From assembly GCF_017565705.1 (NCBI RefSeq), contig NZ_JAGDYL010000026.1, positions 1 through 48,830 of the forward strand: DNA of 48,830 bases, given 5' to 3'. The notes beneath the pieces are model-generated. The model saw only the letters and a list, made by a program, of their open reading frames with translations. It ran no database searches and had not been told where the DNA came from. This stretch comes from Leucobacter ruminantium (GTDB taxonomy: Bacteria; Actinomycetota; Actinomycetes; Actinomycetales; Microbacteriaceae). This document shows, piece by piece, positions 1 through 11,009 of the stretch (position 1 is its first letter; each line of letters opens with the position of its first letter). A program made the translations under genes and the position numbers.

Positions 1-37
1 GGCTCGCGCCCGGGCCTCCGCCGTGTCCGCCGCGAAC

Positions 38-2707
<2,670 letters not shown>

Positions 2708-2764
2708 GGCAGTTCCTCCACTCATTGTTCGACCGGCGCAGAAGCGGCGCCGCGAGCGCAGATG

Positions 2765-2778
2765 TCTCGATGTCGAGA
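2765..2778. promoter_or_regulatory. Palindromic operator candidate upstream of acnA
   Basis: TCTCGATGTCGAGA is a perfect 14-bp palindrome in the acnA leader. Reading the minus strand, a -10-like TATAGAAT lies at 2790-2783 with a weak -35 (TGAACC) 18 nt further up, so the palindrome covers about +1 to +15, where a bound repressor would block transcription. The half-site differs from the Corynebacterium AcnR consensus as I remember it. The regulator is not identifiable from this window. Confidence 0.5.
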
Positions 2779-2809
2779 TAATTCTATACCGTTCCCGGAG
2801 GGCGGAGGT

Positions 2810-3592
2810 TCACTCGGTCGGGGTGTTCTGCCCAGTCGTGGCCTCGTTTTCGCCGCCCGAATCGTCAGATGATTCGGCGGGCGAGGGATCGCCGCCCTCA
2901 CTCCCCTTGCCGTCGGCGGCGGCGTCGACCGCGGCCCCGACGCGGCTGAGCACCAGCCAGGTGAAGAGCACCGCGAGCGCGAACAGCGGGATCCCCATGA
3001 GCAGCCGGGCGAGTCCCAGCGCGTCGGTGGCCGCGACATCGCCTTCCTGAGCGGCGAGGTAGAGCGGCAGCTGCACGGCGAGGCGCGCCCCGAACACCGC
3101 GATCCACACGAGCGTGCAGAGCGCCGCCGCGCGCCGCAGCACGCGCACCCTGCGCCACTCGGTCAGGGATCCGCGCAGGAAGCCGAGCAGCAGACCGATC
3201 AGCGGCCAGCCGACGAGCAGCGAGATCGTGTGGGCCGCGATCCACGCGCCGTTGATCCAGAAGCCGGGGAGGAAGTAGTCCTCGCCCCGCCCGGTGAAGA
3301 GGGTGACGCCGACGCAGACGGCGACGCCCAGCAGCCCGGACAGCGCGGCCTGCACCGGCTCCCGCCTGATCAGCCGCCACAGGAACGCCGCGCCCGCGAG
3401 CACGAGCGGCGCGATGGCCGACATCCGGGCATCGCGGGTGATCACGTAGCAGGCCAGATAGACGGTCGCGGGGACGAGCGCCTCCGCGATCCCTCGCCAC
3501 CCGCCGATGGCCTCGAACACGCCGCGAGCCGAGACCGCCTCGCCGTGCAGCCCGGCCTCGACGGCCCGGCCGAGGCCGCCGCGATCGGTCAC
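2810..3592 (-). CDS. DUF3159 family membrane protein
   Basis: A 260-residue integral membrane protein of the actinobacterial DUF3159 family; its biochemical function is unknown. Several hydrophobic helices run from about residue 35 to 225, e.g. LVPATVYLACYVIT, LVLAGAAFLW and LLVGWPLIGLLLGFL, followed by an acidic Ser/Asp/Glu-rich cytoplasmic-type tail. The start is a GTG at 3592 whose first bases overlap the TGA of the DUF3710 gene (GTGA), implying translational coupling. Downstream (103 nt) lies acnA on the same strand. The pairing DUF3710-DUF3159 is common in actinobacteria. No enzyme motif is visible. Confidence 0.85.
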   Translation of the reverse strand: MTDRGGLGRAVEAGLHGEAVSARGVFEAIGGWRGIAEALVPATVYLACYVITRDARMSAIAPLVLAGAAFLWRLIRREPVQAALSGLLGVAVCVGVTLFTGRGEDYFLPGFWINGAWIAAHTISLLVGWPLIGLLLGFLRGSLTEWRRVRVLRRAAALCTLVWIAVFGARLAVQLPLYLAAQEGDVAATDALGLARLLMGIPLFALAVLFTWLVLSRVGAAVDAAADGKGSEGGDPSPAESSDDSGGENEATTGQNTPTE

Positions 3593-4251
3593 GCCTGCGT
3601 CACGCCCTGGGCGGGACCGCCCTGCTGCTGCACGCCCGCGGGCACGCGCAGCGGCAGAAGCTCGCTCGGAGGCATCGGCTGGTCGCCGCGAACCACGACG
3701 ATCTCGCGGAACAGATCGATCACGCCGGCGCGGGCATCGGCGTCGGTCGCAGCGCGGCCCATCACCACTCCGCGGAGCATCCAGCGCGGACCGTCCACTG
3801 CGATGAAGCGGGCGACCCGAGAGCCGCCGCCCTGATCCGCGGGCGCGGGAGTCGTCACGACGAGCTCGGGCCCGAGCGGACCCGATTCCTCGACGAGCTG
3901 AGCGCCCTGGGAGCCCATCTGCTGCGCGATCTCGGCGCGCACGCCGTTCCACAGCCCCGTCGTCTTCGGTGCCGCGAAGGCCTGCACCTGCAGCAGCGAG
4001 CCCTGGTAGTCGAGCGAGACCGCGACTACTCGCTTGGCGCGCTCGTCGACCTCGAGCCGCAGCTGCAGCCCCTCGCGCGGAGCCACCTTGATGCCGCCGA
4101 GATCGACGTACGGCCGCATCGACGGCACCTCGCTCGCATCGAAGGGCCCCGCGCTCGCGCGATCCTCGGGGGCCGACTTCGAATCGTCCACCTCGGGCGC
4201 GGCGTTCTCGCGCACGTCCAGCTCGTCGCCGCTCCGCTGTTCCTCGCTCAT
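3589..4251 (-). CDS. DUF3710 domain-containing protein
   Basis: A 220-residue soluble acidic protein of the DUF3710 family, function unknown. The N-terminal ~45 residues are charged and probably disordered. The conserved part starts near MRPYVDLGGIKVAPREG and includes a WNGVRAEIAQQM segment, typical of the family. The ATG at 4251 has AAGGAG about 10 nt upstream. Its stop overlaps the GTG of the DUF3159 gene, so the two are probably translated together. The dUTPase gene lies 65 nt upstream on the same strand, a neighbourhood conserved in actinobacteria. Confidence 0.85.
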   Translation of the reverse strand: MSEEQRSGDELDVRENAAPEVDDSKSAPEDRASAGPFDASEVPSMRPYVDLGGIKVAPREGLQLRLEVDERAKRVVAVSLDYQGSLLQVQAFAAPKTTGLWNGVRAEIAQQMGSQGAQLVEESGPLGPELVVTTPAPADQGGGSRVARFIAVDGPRWMLRGVVMGRAATDADARAGVIDLFREIVVVRGDQPMPPSELLPLRVPAGVQQQGGPAQGVTQA

Positions 4252-4316
4252 GATCTGACTTCTCCTTCACGTCTGCCGCAGCCGCGGCATCGAAATTTCC
4301 CCGGTTGCCTTCCGGA

Positions 4317-4754
4317 TCAGCCCTGCACGCCCGTCGACCCGAAACCTCCGGTGCCGCGCACGCTCTCGGGCAGCTCCGCGACCGGCACGAACTCTGCGCG
4401 CGAGACCGGCATCACGATCAACTGCGCGATGCGATCGCCCGGCGCGATCGCGAACGAGCGCTCGGGGTCGGTGTTCAGCAGCGGCACCTTGATCTCACCG
4501 CGGTAGCCCGCGTCGATCGTCCCGGGCGAGTTCAGCACCGTGATGCCGTGCTTGACGGCCAGACCGCTCCGCGGCACCACGAACGCGGCATACCCCTCGG
4601 GCAGGGCGATCGAGACCCCCGTGCCGATGAGCGCCCGGTCGCCCGGCGCGATCTCGACGGCCTCGGCCGCGCGCAGATCGGCGCCCGCGTCATCGAAATG
4701 CGCGTAGACGGGAGGGGTCTCGGCCTGGATGGGGATCTCTACGACATCGGTCAC
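4317..4754 (-). CDS. dut: Deoxyuridine 5'-triphosphate nucleotidohydrolase (dUTPase)
   Basis: Hydrolyses dUTP to dUMP and pyrophosphate, keeping uracil out of DNA and supplying dUMP for thymidylate synthesis. The 145-residue protein has all five trimeric-dUTPase motifs in order: DDAGADLRA (1), PRSGLA (2), GTIDAGYRGEI (3), GDRIAQLI (4) and the C-terminal RGTGGFGSTG (5), which closes over the active site of a neighbouring subunit. Translation begins at GTG 4754. A -10-like TAGCCT sits exactly 6 nt upstream and no Shine-Dalgarno is seen, so the mRNA is probably leaderless. The divergent DUF3093 gene starts 64 nt away. Confidence 0.96.
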   Translation of the reverse strand: MTDVVEIPIQAETPPVYAHFDDAGADLRAAEAVEIAPGDRALIGTGVSIALPEGYAAFVVPRSGLAVKHGITVLNSPGTIDAGYRGEIKVPLLNTDPERSFAIAPGDRIAQLIVMPVSRAEFVPVAELPESVRGTGGFGSTGVQG

Positions 4755-4760
4755 CCGGAC

Positions 4761-4766
4761 AGGCTA
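4761..4766 (-). promoter_or_regulatory. -10 element, leaderless start of dut
   Basis: TAGCCT on the minus strand lies 6 nt before the GTG of dut (spacer GTCCGG). This spacing puts the transcription start on or next to the start codon. It matches the TANNNT rule for leaderless actinobacterial genes. Confidence 0.6.
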
Positions 4767-4806
4767 CCCGATCACCCGGTAGGGCGGATGCGGAGGAACG
4801 AAGAGG

Positions 4807-4812
4807 GATAAT
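4807..4812 (+). promoter_or_regulatory. -10 element, leaderless start of the DUF3093 gene
   Basis: GATAAT lies 6 nt before the ATG at 4819 (spacer GGAAGC). The purine-rich spacer could be mistaken for a weak ribosome-binding site, but the hexamer spacing favours a leaderless mRNA. Confidence 0.55.
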
Positions 4813-4818
4813 GGAAGC

Positions 4819-5280
4819 ATGACATCCGACGCTCCGGCGACCGCCTATCGGGAACGACTCGTACCGGGGATCGGCCTTTTCGCCGCCGTGCTGCTGCTCG
4901 CGCCGGCGGTGGCGATGGTCACGCTGCCGATCGCCTCCGAGTACGCCATCCCCGCGGGCGCCTGTGCCTACCTGCTGGTCGCACTCGTACTGTTCCTGTC
5001 CAGCCCGAGCGTGCGCGTGAGCGACGGCCGCCTCTTCGCCGGGCGCGCGCAGATCCCCGTCGATCAGCTCGGCGAGGTGGAACTGCTCGGCGCGGAGGCG
5101 CTGCGCGAGGCCATCGGCCCGGAGCTCGACGCGCGCAGCTATCTGCTCGTGCGCGGCTGGATCCACCGCGGCGTGCGCATCGAGAACATCGACCCCGCGG
5201 ATCCGGCGCCCTACTGGATCATCACGAGCAGACGCCCGCGGGCGCTCGCCGACGCGATCGCCTCGGCACGGACGCGCTGA
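4819..5280 (+). CDS. DUF3093 domain-containing membrane protein
   Basis: A 153-residue member of the DUF3093 family, function unknown. Two adjacent membrane helices lie near the N-terminus, at about residues 15-37 and 42-62 (ends LLVALVLFLSS). The remaining ~90 residues are cytoplasmic; this segment has a VRVSDGRLFAGRAQIP strand and ends in APYWIITSRRPRALADAI, the family's conserved ending. It is divergent from dut, a position conserved in actinobacteria. The stop is 66 bp from the convergent DUF4193 gene. Confidence 0.85.
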   Translation: MTSDAPATAYRERLVPGIGLFAAVLLLAPAVAMVTLPIASEYAIPAGACAYLLVALVLFLSSPSVRVSDGRLFAGRAQIPVDQLGEVELLGAEALREAIGPELDARSYLLVRGWIHRGVRIENIDPADPAPYWIITSRRPRALADAIASARTR

Positions 5281-5287
5281 TAGGTCC

Positions 5288-5367
5288 TAGCCGGCGCACT
5301 CCGCGCAGTGGCGCCGGCGCGGAATGCGCTGAATCGCTGCCGCGATTTAGCCGGCGCACTCCGCGCA
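5288..5367. repeat. Direct repeat of the DUF4193 3' end
   Basis: The 20-mer TAGCCGGCGCACTCCGCGCA occurs at 5288-5307 and again at 5348-5367, exactly 60 bp apart. The second copy holds the last codons of the DUF4193 gene (CAECAG-stop on the minus strand). The first lies just outside the gene, where the same frame again reads CAECAG followed by TAG. The spacer also contains a TCCGCGC/GCGCGGA inverted repeat that may act as a transcription end for the two convergent genes. Confidence 0.8.
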
Positions 5368-5637
5368 AATGGGCCCGAGCTCGGTCTCGTGGTCCATCTG
5401 CGAGCGGTGGCGCACGAGGAAGCAGCTGACGCAGGTGAACTCGTCGTCCTGCTGCGGCAGCACCACGACATCGAGCTCGACATCCGACAGGTCGGAGCCT
5501 CCGAGGTCGAAGCTCGGGTTGTCGGCATCCTCCGAGTCGATGGAGGAGGCCCCCTTCGCCGTACCGCGTTCCTTCAGCGCCTCGATGGACTCGGCGTCTT
5601 CATCGGTCTTGCGCGGTGCGTCGTAGTCGGTAGCCAT
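5347..5637 (-). CDS. DUF4193 family zinc-ribbon protein
   Basis: A 96-residue acidic protein of the DUF4193 family, widespread in actinobacteria and without a proven function. The first ~50 residues are acidic and probably disordered (MATDYDAPRKTDED...). The C-terminal half contains two cysteine pairs, CVSC and CAEC, separated by about 25 residues including RHRSQMDHE, as expected for a structural zinc ribbon. I start it at ATG 5637 because the conserved family opening begins there; the longer in-frame extension has Arg/Pro-rich, unlikely sequence. It is divergent from sepH. Confidence 0.88.
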   Translation of the reverse strand: MATDYDAPRKTDEDAESIEALKERGTAKGASSIDSEDADNPSFDLGGSDLSDVELDVVVLPQQDDEFTCVSCFLVRHRSQMDHETELGPICAECAG

Positions 5638-5909
5638 ACTGTTCTGGGTCCCCCTGCGATTCGGCGCCGGATGCGGCACGGTCTTTTCCTGCGAGCGGCC
5701 ATAGTCTGCCCTACCATTCCCCCTCGACGCAAACCACATGGCTCAGAGTTCTCTGAGCGCGGAAACGCGCCGCATCCCGTTCCCGCGCGTTTCACGCGCA
5801 CCGGCGTCGATTATTCCCACGCGCCCGCGTCAATGCGCCGCACTCGCGCGCCACTGTGGCAGCCTGGGTTGCGCAGTCGGGTGTCGATCGAGAAGAGGAA
5901 AACGCGATT
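5638..5909. other. Intergenic region between the DUF4193 gene and sepH
   Basis: About 270 bp separate these divergent genes and must hold both promoters. I see no reading frame with convincing coding character. An inverted repeat GAAACGCG/CGCGTTTC with a 15-nt loop lies at about 5763-5793. I could not assign -10/-35 elements with confidence. Confidence 0.4.
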
Positions 5910-7202
5910 ATGGACGAATTGCGCTTTGTGCGACGCGACGAGCGCGCCCTGATCGTCGCGAACGACGCGGGCGAGGAGTTCCGCCTGCTCGTCGACGAGG
6001 CGGTGCTCAGCGAACTGCGGCATCTCGGTCGCCGCGAGCGCGACGTGTCGCGCATCCGCCCTCGCGAGATCCAGGCGCTCATCCGCTCGGGCAAGACCCG
6101 CTCCCAGGTCGCCGAGGAGACGGGGCTCGAGGAGGCCGACATCGAGCGCTACGAGGAGCCCGTGCTCGCCGAGCGCCGGTACATCCTCGAGCGCGCCCAC
6201 GCCGTCGCCGTGCGCGCGGAGGCGCATGACGAAGACGAGCAGTCGTTCGGCGCGGTCATCGGCGCCCGCCTCGTCACGCTCGGAGCGGACGCCAGCGAGT
6301 GGTCCTCCTGGAAGGAGGACCAGGCCGGATGGATGATCGGGCTCGAGTTCCTGTCGCACGACACCGCGCACCGCGCCGTCTGGTCCTTCGATCACCGCAA
6401 GGGCGTGCTCTCCCCGCTCAACACCGACGCCGTCAACCTGTCGAAGCAGGGCGATGTCGGCGATCGACTGATCCCCAAGCTCCGCGCGGTCGACAGCAGC
6501 GAGCCGCGCGGCCGCTTCGACTCGGGGGCCTTCGATCCCTCGCACCTCGCCGCGAAGCCGCAGGAGGGCGATGAGGCCGCGCAGCGGGCGCCGGAGGACA
6601 GAGAGGGATCCCCGGTCCCCGAGCAGCCCTCCGAGGCGGCGCAGGAGGACCCGGACGCGGAGTACGAGCGCCGGCGCGAGATCGAGCAGCGTGCGATGAA
6701 GACCGATTCTGCCGCCGGCTCCGACCTCAGCCAGACCGCGGATCTGCTCGACGCGCTGCGCCGCCGGCGCGGCGAGCGCGAGCGGAGCCTGGAGGAACGC
6801 GGAAGAGGCTCGGACGGCGCGGAGCGCAGCTCCGGCGGACGCGACGAGACGGCGGAGCCCACGGCGTTCCCCGGGAACCGCGCCGAGCACCCGGACGAGC
6901 ACCCCTCCCGCATCAGGCCGGCCGAGAGCGGGAGCCCGCGTCCGCAGGCGCCGCGGGCGACGCAGGATCCCTCGCCCGATACCGCTGCGGCCCCCAGGCC
7001 GCGCAGCATCTGGGCCGCCGGGGGCGTGTCGCGGGAGGCGGGCAAGCCTCGCCCCGCCGATGCGCCGGTCGAGCCCGTCAAGAACGTCGAGCCCGTCAAG
7101 AAGAAGGACGTGAAGAGCGAGCAGCCCAAGAAGGGCCGCGCGTCGATCCCGAGCTGGGACGACATCCTCTTCGGCACCCGCAGCGACGAGGATCCGGCGT
7201 AG
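5910..7202 (+). CDS. sepH: Septation protein SepH
   Basis: Actinobacterial cell-division regulator; in Streptomyces and Mycobacterium the family binds FtsZ and promotes its assembly (established knowledge). The 430-residue protein begins MDELRFVRRDE, the conserved DUF3071 domain. It contains a helix-turn-helix-like segment SQVAEETGLEEADIERY near residues 71-87. The long C-terminal half is Arg/Glu/Pro-rich and low-complexity with a basic KPKK-type end. ATG 5910 was chosen because the family motif starts there and AGAGGA lies about 12 nt upstream. It converges on the phosphatase gene 24 bp downstream; a CCGGGCG/CGCCCGG hairpin spans the junction. Confidence 0.92.
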   Translation: MDELRFVRRDERALIVANDAGEEFRLLVDEAVLSELRHLGRRERDVSRIRPREIQALIRSGKTRSQVAEETGLEEADIERYEEPVLAERRYILERAHAVAVRAEAHDEDEQSFGAVIGARLVTLGADASEWSSWKEDQAGWMIGLEFLSHDTAHRAVWSFDHRKGVLSPLNTDAVNLSKQGDVGDRLIPKLRAVDSSEPRGRFDSGAFDPSHLAAKPQEGDEAAQRAPEDREGSPVPEQPSEAAQEDPDAEYERRREIEQRAMKTDSAAGSDLSQTADLLDALRRRRGERERSLEERGRGSDGAERSSGGRDETAEPTAFPGNRAEHPDEHPSRIRPAESGSPRPQAPRATQDPSPDTAAAPRPRSIWAAGGVSREAGKPRPADAPVEPVKNVEPVKKKDVKSEQPKKGRASIPSWDDILFGTRSDEDPA

Positions 7203-7226
7203 CCCCTCCGGTAACCGGGCGGGGGA

Positions 7227-8420
7227 TCACGCTCGCCCGGTCGCGGCCTCCGCGACGGCCGCGGCGAAGCCCGTCCCTTCGAGCGCGCCCCCGAGCGCGA
7301 GCGGCACGCCGCGCTCGTCCTCGCTGAACGATCCGTGCTGCCCGATCATCGCGAGCGAGCGCGGGTCGTCGGCGGAGCTGTAGTAGGCCGCCTGCTTGCG
7401 CGCGGCGATGATCACATCGCCCAGGCGGTGGGCGACCTCGGCGTGGACGGGGCCGAACACCCCCGCCGCGATCGCCTCGTCGCGGGTCGCGACCCAGGCC
7501 CTGCCGCGCTCGGCCTCGGCCCAGCGGCTCGCGACCGCGGCGGGATCGACGCCGTCATCGAGGTAGAGGGATCTGAACCGCGGTTCTCCCCCGATCTCGG
7601 CGACCCCGTCGAGCATCGAGGGATCGGCGTCGAGCATCACCTGCTGGTGGGGTGCGACGTCGACGATGCCGTGGTCGGCGGTGACGACGACGCCCGTGTC
7701 GCCGGGGAGCGTGCGCAGCAGATCGGCGAGCGACGCGTCGAGCGCCTCCAACCGCCGCGTCCAGGCCTCGCTCTGCCAGCCCTGCTCGTGGGCGGCCTTG
7801 TCGAGCTCGTCGACGTAGAGGTACGCCACGATCGGATCGCCCTCGCGCAGCAGGCGCGACATCGCCGCGAAGCGATCCTCGATCCGCTGCCCCGGGTGGT
7901 ACTCGGCTCCCGTGAGGATCGCCTCGGTCAGGCCCCCCGCAGCGTGGGCCGGCCGCCCGATCGCCACGGGCCGGGCTCCGGCCTCGCGCGCGGACGCGAA
8001 CAGCGGCGTCGCGCGCTGCCAGGAGCGGCGATCCGCGACCCCTCCCCAGTCCTTGAGCGTCGTGACGAGACCGAGCTCGGGGTGCCTGATGCGGTAGCCG
8101 ATGAGCCCGTGCTCGCCCGGGAGGGCGCCCGTCGTGAGCGTCGTGAGCGCTGCACCCGTCGTCGAGGGGGCGACCGTCTCGATGCGCCTGCGCGGCAGCC
8201 GGGCGAGGGTCGGCGCGTGCCCCCTGCGCGCCGACAGATTGGCGTGTCCGAGGCCGTCGACGACCACCATCACGAACGAGCGGAGCGCCGGCAGGCGCTC
8301 GGAGTCGGCGAAGGCGACGGCCCCGGGGGCCGCGGCCCCGATCCCTTTCGCGACCGCTGCGATCCCGCTCGGCAGAATCGCGGCAAGCCTCGCGCCGATG
8401 TCGGCGGCTGTCGGTAGCAT
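7227..8420 (-). CDS. Alkaline phosphatase family protein (nucleotide pyrophosphatase/phosphodiesterase-like)
   Basis: A 397-residue predicted cytosolic metal-dependent phosphodiesterase. The fold's two-metal site is visible: Asp of VVVDGLGH near the N-terminus, a Thr nucleophile in APSTTGAAL, the [10 protein letters not shown] block, the [13 protein letters not shown] block and the TADHGIVDV metal motif. The substrate is unknown. The start could be ATG 8429 or ATG 8420; I prefer 8420, since GGAG and a -10-like CATAAT (7-nt spacer) both point to it. It is divergent from parC with only 10 bp between start codons, an arrangement often seen in Microbacteriaceae. Confidence 0.88.
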   Translation of the reverse strand: MLPTAADIGARLAAILPSGIAAVAKGIGAAAPGAVAFADSERLPALRSFVMVVVDGLGHANLSARRGHAPTLARLPRRRIETVAPSTTGAALTTLTTGALPGEHGLIGYRIRHPELGLVTTLKDWGGVADRRSWQRATPLFASAREAGARPVAIGRPAHAAGGLTEAILTGAEYHPGQRIEDRFAAMSRLLREGDPIVAYLYVDELDKAAHEQGWQSEAWTRRLEALDASLADLLRTLPGDTGVVVTADHGIVDVAPHQQVMLDADPSMLDGVAEIGGEPRFRSLYLDDGVDPAAVASRWAEAERGRAWVATRDEAIAAGVFGPVHAEVAHRLGDVIIAARKQAAYYSSADDPRSLAMIGQHGSFSEDERGVPLALGGALEGTGFAAAVAEAATGRA

Positions 8421-8423
8421 GAT
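8418..8423 (+). promoter_or_regulatory. -10 element, leaderless start of parC
   Basis: CATGAT lies 7 nt before ATG 8431. There is no Shine-Dalgarno for parC. The hexamer overlaps the start codon of the divergent phosphatase gene. Confidence 0.45.
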
Positions 8424-8427
8424 CTCC

Positions 8428-8433
8428 ATTATG
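8428..8433 (-). promoter_or_regulatory. -10 element, leaderless start of the phosphatase gene
   Basis: CATAAT on the minus strand lies 7 nt before ATG 8420 (spacer GGAGATC). It overlaps the parC start codon, so the two divergent promoters are interlocked. Confidence 0.45.
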
Positions 8434-10965
8434 ACCGAAGCCCCCAGCCCCTCCTCCAGCAGCGACGATCAGCAGGCCGGGCACTCCGGCGCAGACGATG
8501 CGGCCTCGAACTCCGTCGTCGTGGCGCACGAGCTGCCGGGCGAGCGCATCGAAGACGTCGACATCTCGAGCGAGATGGAGGGATCCTTCCTCGAGTACGC
8601 CTACTCGGTGATCTACTCGCGCGCCCTGCCGGACGCGCGAGACGGTCTGAAGCCCGTGCAGCGCCGCATCCTCTTCGGCATGGTCGAGATGGGCCTGCGC
8701 CCCGAGAAGGGGCACGTCAAGAGCTCCCGCGTCGTCGGCGACGTGATGGGCAAGTTCCACCCGCACGGCGACTCCTCGATCTACGACGCCCTCGTGCGCC
8801 TCGCGCAAGACTTCAACCTGCGCCTGCCGCTCGTCGACGGCCACGGCAACTTCGGATCCCTCGACGACGGCCCCGCGGCTTCCCGCTACACGGAGGCCAG
8901 ACTCGCGGGCGCGGCCCTCGCCATGACCGAGTCGCTCGACGAGGACGTCGTCGACTTCGTGCCGAACTACGACAACTCCTTCATGCAGCCCGAGGTGCTG
9001 CCCGCGGCCGTGCCGAACCTGCTCGTGAACGGTGCGAGCGGCATCGCGGTCGGCATGGCCACGAACCTCGCGCCCCACAACCTGCTCGAGGTCGTCGAGG
9101 GCGCGAAGCACCTGCTGCACCACCCCGATGCGACCGTCGACGAGCTCATGGAGTTCATTCCCGGTCCCGATCTGCCCGGCGGTGGCATCATCGTGGGCCT
9201 CGACGGCGTGAAAGACGCCTACCGCTCGGGCCGCGGTGCCTTCCGCACCAGGGCGAAGGTGTCGGTCGAGCAGCTCGGCCCCCGCAAGACGGGCCTCGTC
9301 GTCACCGAACTCCCCTACCTCGTCGGCCCCGAGCGCGTCATCGAGAAGATCAAGCAGGGCGTCGACGCGAAGAAGATCTCGGGCATCACCGACGTCGTCG
9401 ATCTCACCGACCGCAAGAACGGGCTGAAGCTCGTCATCACCCTGAAGACCGGCTTCTCCCCCGAGGCCGTGCTCGAGCAGCTCTACCGGGCGACGCCGCT
9501 CGAGGACTCGTTCAGCATCAACTCGGTCGCGCTCGTGAACGGTCAGCCGCAGACGCTCGGACTGCGCGAGATGCTGCGCGTCTTCCTCGATCACCGCCTC
9601 TCGGTCGTCACCCGCCGCTCCGAGTTTCGACTGCGCAAGCGCCGCGAGCGGCTGCACCTCGTCGAGGGCCTGCTCATCGCGATCCTCGACATCGACGAGG
9701 TCATCCAGCTGATCCGCACGAGCGACGACGCCGAGGCCGCCCGCACGCGCCTGATGCAGGTGTTCGACCTCTCGGAGGCGCAGGCCGAGTACATCCTCGA
9801 GCTGCGCCTGCGACGCCTCACGAAGTTCTCGCGGGTCGAGCTCGAGGCGGAACGCGACGAGCTGCAGGCCGAGATCGAGCGCCTGCTCGAGATCCTGGGC
9901 AGCGAGGAGCGGCTGCGCGCCGTCGTCGCCGCCGAGATGGACGCCGCGGCCGAGGCCTACGGCACGCCGCGCCGCACGGTGCTCACGGGCGCCGTCGCGC
10001 GGCCGAGCCGCTCGGCGGCGGCCGCGAAGTCGCTCGAGGTGGCGGACACGCCCTGCACGGTACTGATCTCGGTGACGGGCCGCGCGCTGCGACTCGACAG
10101 GGATCCCTCGGCGCCCGAGCCGCAGCGCGGCTCGTCACGGGCGACCAAGCACGGCGCGGTGCTCGCGAGCGCCGACGGCACGGTGCGCGGCGAGTTCGGG
10201 GCGATCCTCTCCGACGGCACCCTGCACCGCTTCACCCCCGTCGATCTGCCGCTCGTGCCGGCCGCCTCGGTCGCGTTCTCGGCCGGCGTGAAGCTGCTCG
10301 ACTACCTCGGCATCGCCGACAAGAAGCTGCGGGTCGTGGGCATCGCCCCGCTCGACGGCGAGGCCGCGGCGTCGACACCGCTCGGCCTCTTCACCGCGCA
10401 GGGCACCGTGAAGCGGGTGCTGCTCGCCGAGCTGCCGGCGAAGCCGACGTTCGAGGTGATCGGGCTCAAGGCCGGCGACTCGCTCGTCGGCGCCTTCCCG
10501 GCCCCCGACGACTCGGAGTTCGCCGTCGTGACGAGCGACGCGCAGCTGCTGCGCTTCGCCGCCGCCTCCGTGCGCCCGCAGGGCCGCCCGGCCGGCGGCA
10601 TGGCGGGTATCCGTCTCTCTCCCGAGGCCAGGGTCGTCTTCGCGGGCGCGGTGCCCGTGGGGGCCGATGCGAGGGTGGTGACCGTCGCCGACAGCTCGAT
10701 CACGCTGCCGGGAACGGACGTCGCCACGGCGAAGGTCTCGGACTGGGCGGAGATCCCTGCGAAGGGTCGCGCGACCGGCGGCGTGCGGGTGCAGCGCTTC
10801 CTGAAATGGGAGGATCAGATCGCGTGCGCCTGGGTCGGCGTGGGCGAGCCGCGCGCGCTCGCGGCCGACGGGGCGGCGCGCAAGCTGCCGACCGAGCTCG
10901 GCAAACGCGACGGCTCGGGCACCCCGATCGACGGCGCGGCATCGTTCGTCGGCGTCGCGCCGTAG
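8431..10965 (+). CDS. parC: DNA topoisomerase IV subunit A (GyrA/ParC family)
   Basis: Breakage-reunion subunit of a type IIA topoisomerase that passes DNA duplexes through each other. The 844-residue protein has an acidic disordered N-terminus (~35 residues), the winged-helix core with [15 protein letters not shown], and the catalytic Tyr in [11 protein letters not shown] coiled-coil arm follows, then a C-terminal beta-pinwheel. I see no exact GyrA box (QRRGGKG), which favours ParC over GyrA. The partner parE gene lies convergently 44 bp downstream. Upstream ATGs exist but the family homology and a CATGAT hexamer 7 nt away support 8431. Confidence 0.93.
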   Translation: MTEAPSPSSSSDDQQAGHSGADDAASNSVVVAHELPGERIEDVDISSEMEGSFLEYAYSVIYSRALPDARDGLKPVQRRILFGMVEMGLRPEKGHVKSSRVVGDVMGKFHPHGDSSIYDALVRLAQDFNLRLPLVDGHGNFGSLDDGPAASRYTEARLAGAALAMTESLDEDVVDFVPNYDNSFMQPEVLPAAVPNLLVNGASGIAVGMATNLAPHNLLEVVEGAKHLLHHPDATVDELMEFIPGPDLPGGGIIVGLDGVKDAYRSGRGAFRTRAKVSVEQLGPRKTGLVVTELPYLVGPERVIEKIKQGVDAKKISGITDVVDLTDRKNGLKLVITLKTGFSPEAVLEQLYRATPLEDSFSINSVALVNGQPQTLGLREMLRVFLDHRLSVVTRRSEFRLRKRRERLHLVEGLLIAILDIDEVIQLIRTSDDAEAARTRLMQVFDLSEAQAEYILELRLRRLTKFSRVELEAERDELQAEIERLLEILGSEERLRAVVAAEMDAAAEAYGTPRRTVLTGAVARPSRSAAAAKSLEVADTPCTVLISVTGRALRLDRDPSAPEPQRGSSRATKHGAVLASADGTVRGEFGAILSDGTLHRFTPVDLPLVPAASVAFSAGVKLLDYLGIADKKLRVVGIAPLDGEAAASTPLGLFTAQGTVKRVLLAELPAKPTFEVIGLKAGDSLVGAFPAPDDSEFAVVTSDAQLLRFAAASVRPQGRPAGGMAGIRLSPEARVVFAGAVPVGADARVVTVADSSITLPGTDVATAKVSDWAEIPAKGRATGGVRVQRFLKWEDQIACAWVGVGEPRALAADGAARKLPTELGKRDGSGTPIDGAASFVGVAP

Positions 10966-11009
10966 GGCACGGCCCGTTCGCGGTCCACCGCACCCGCGCC
11001 GCCCGCCCG

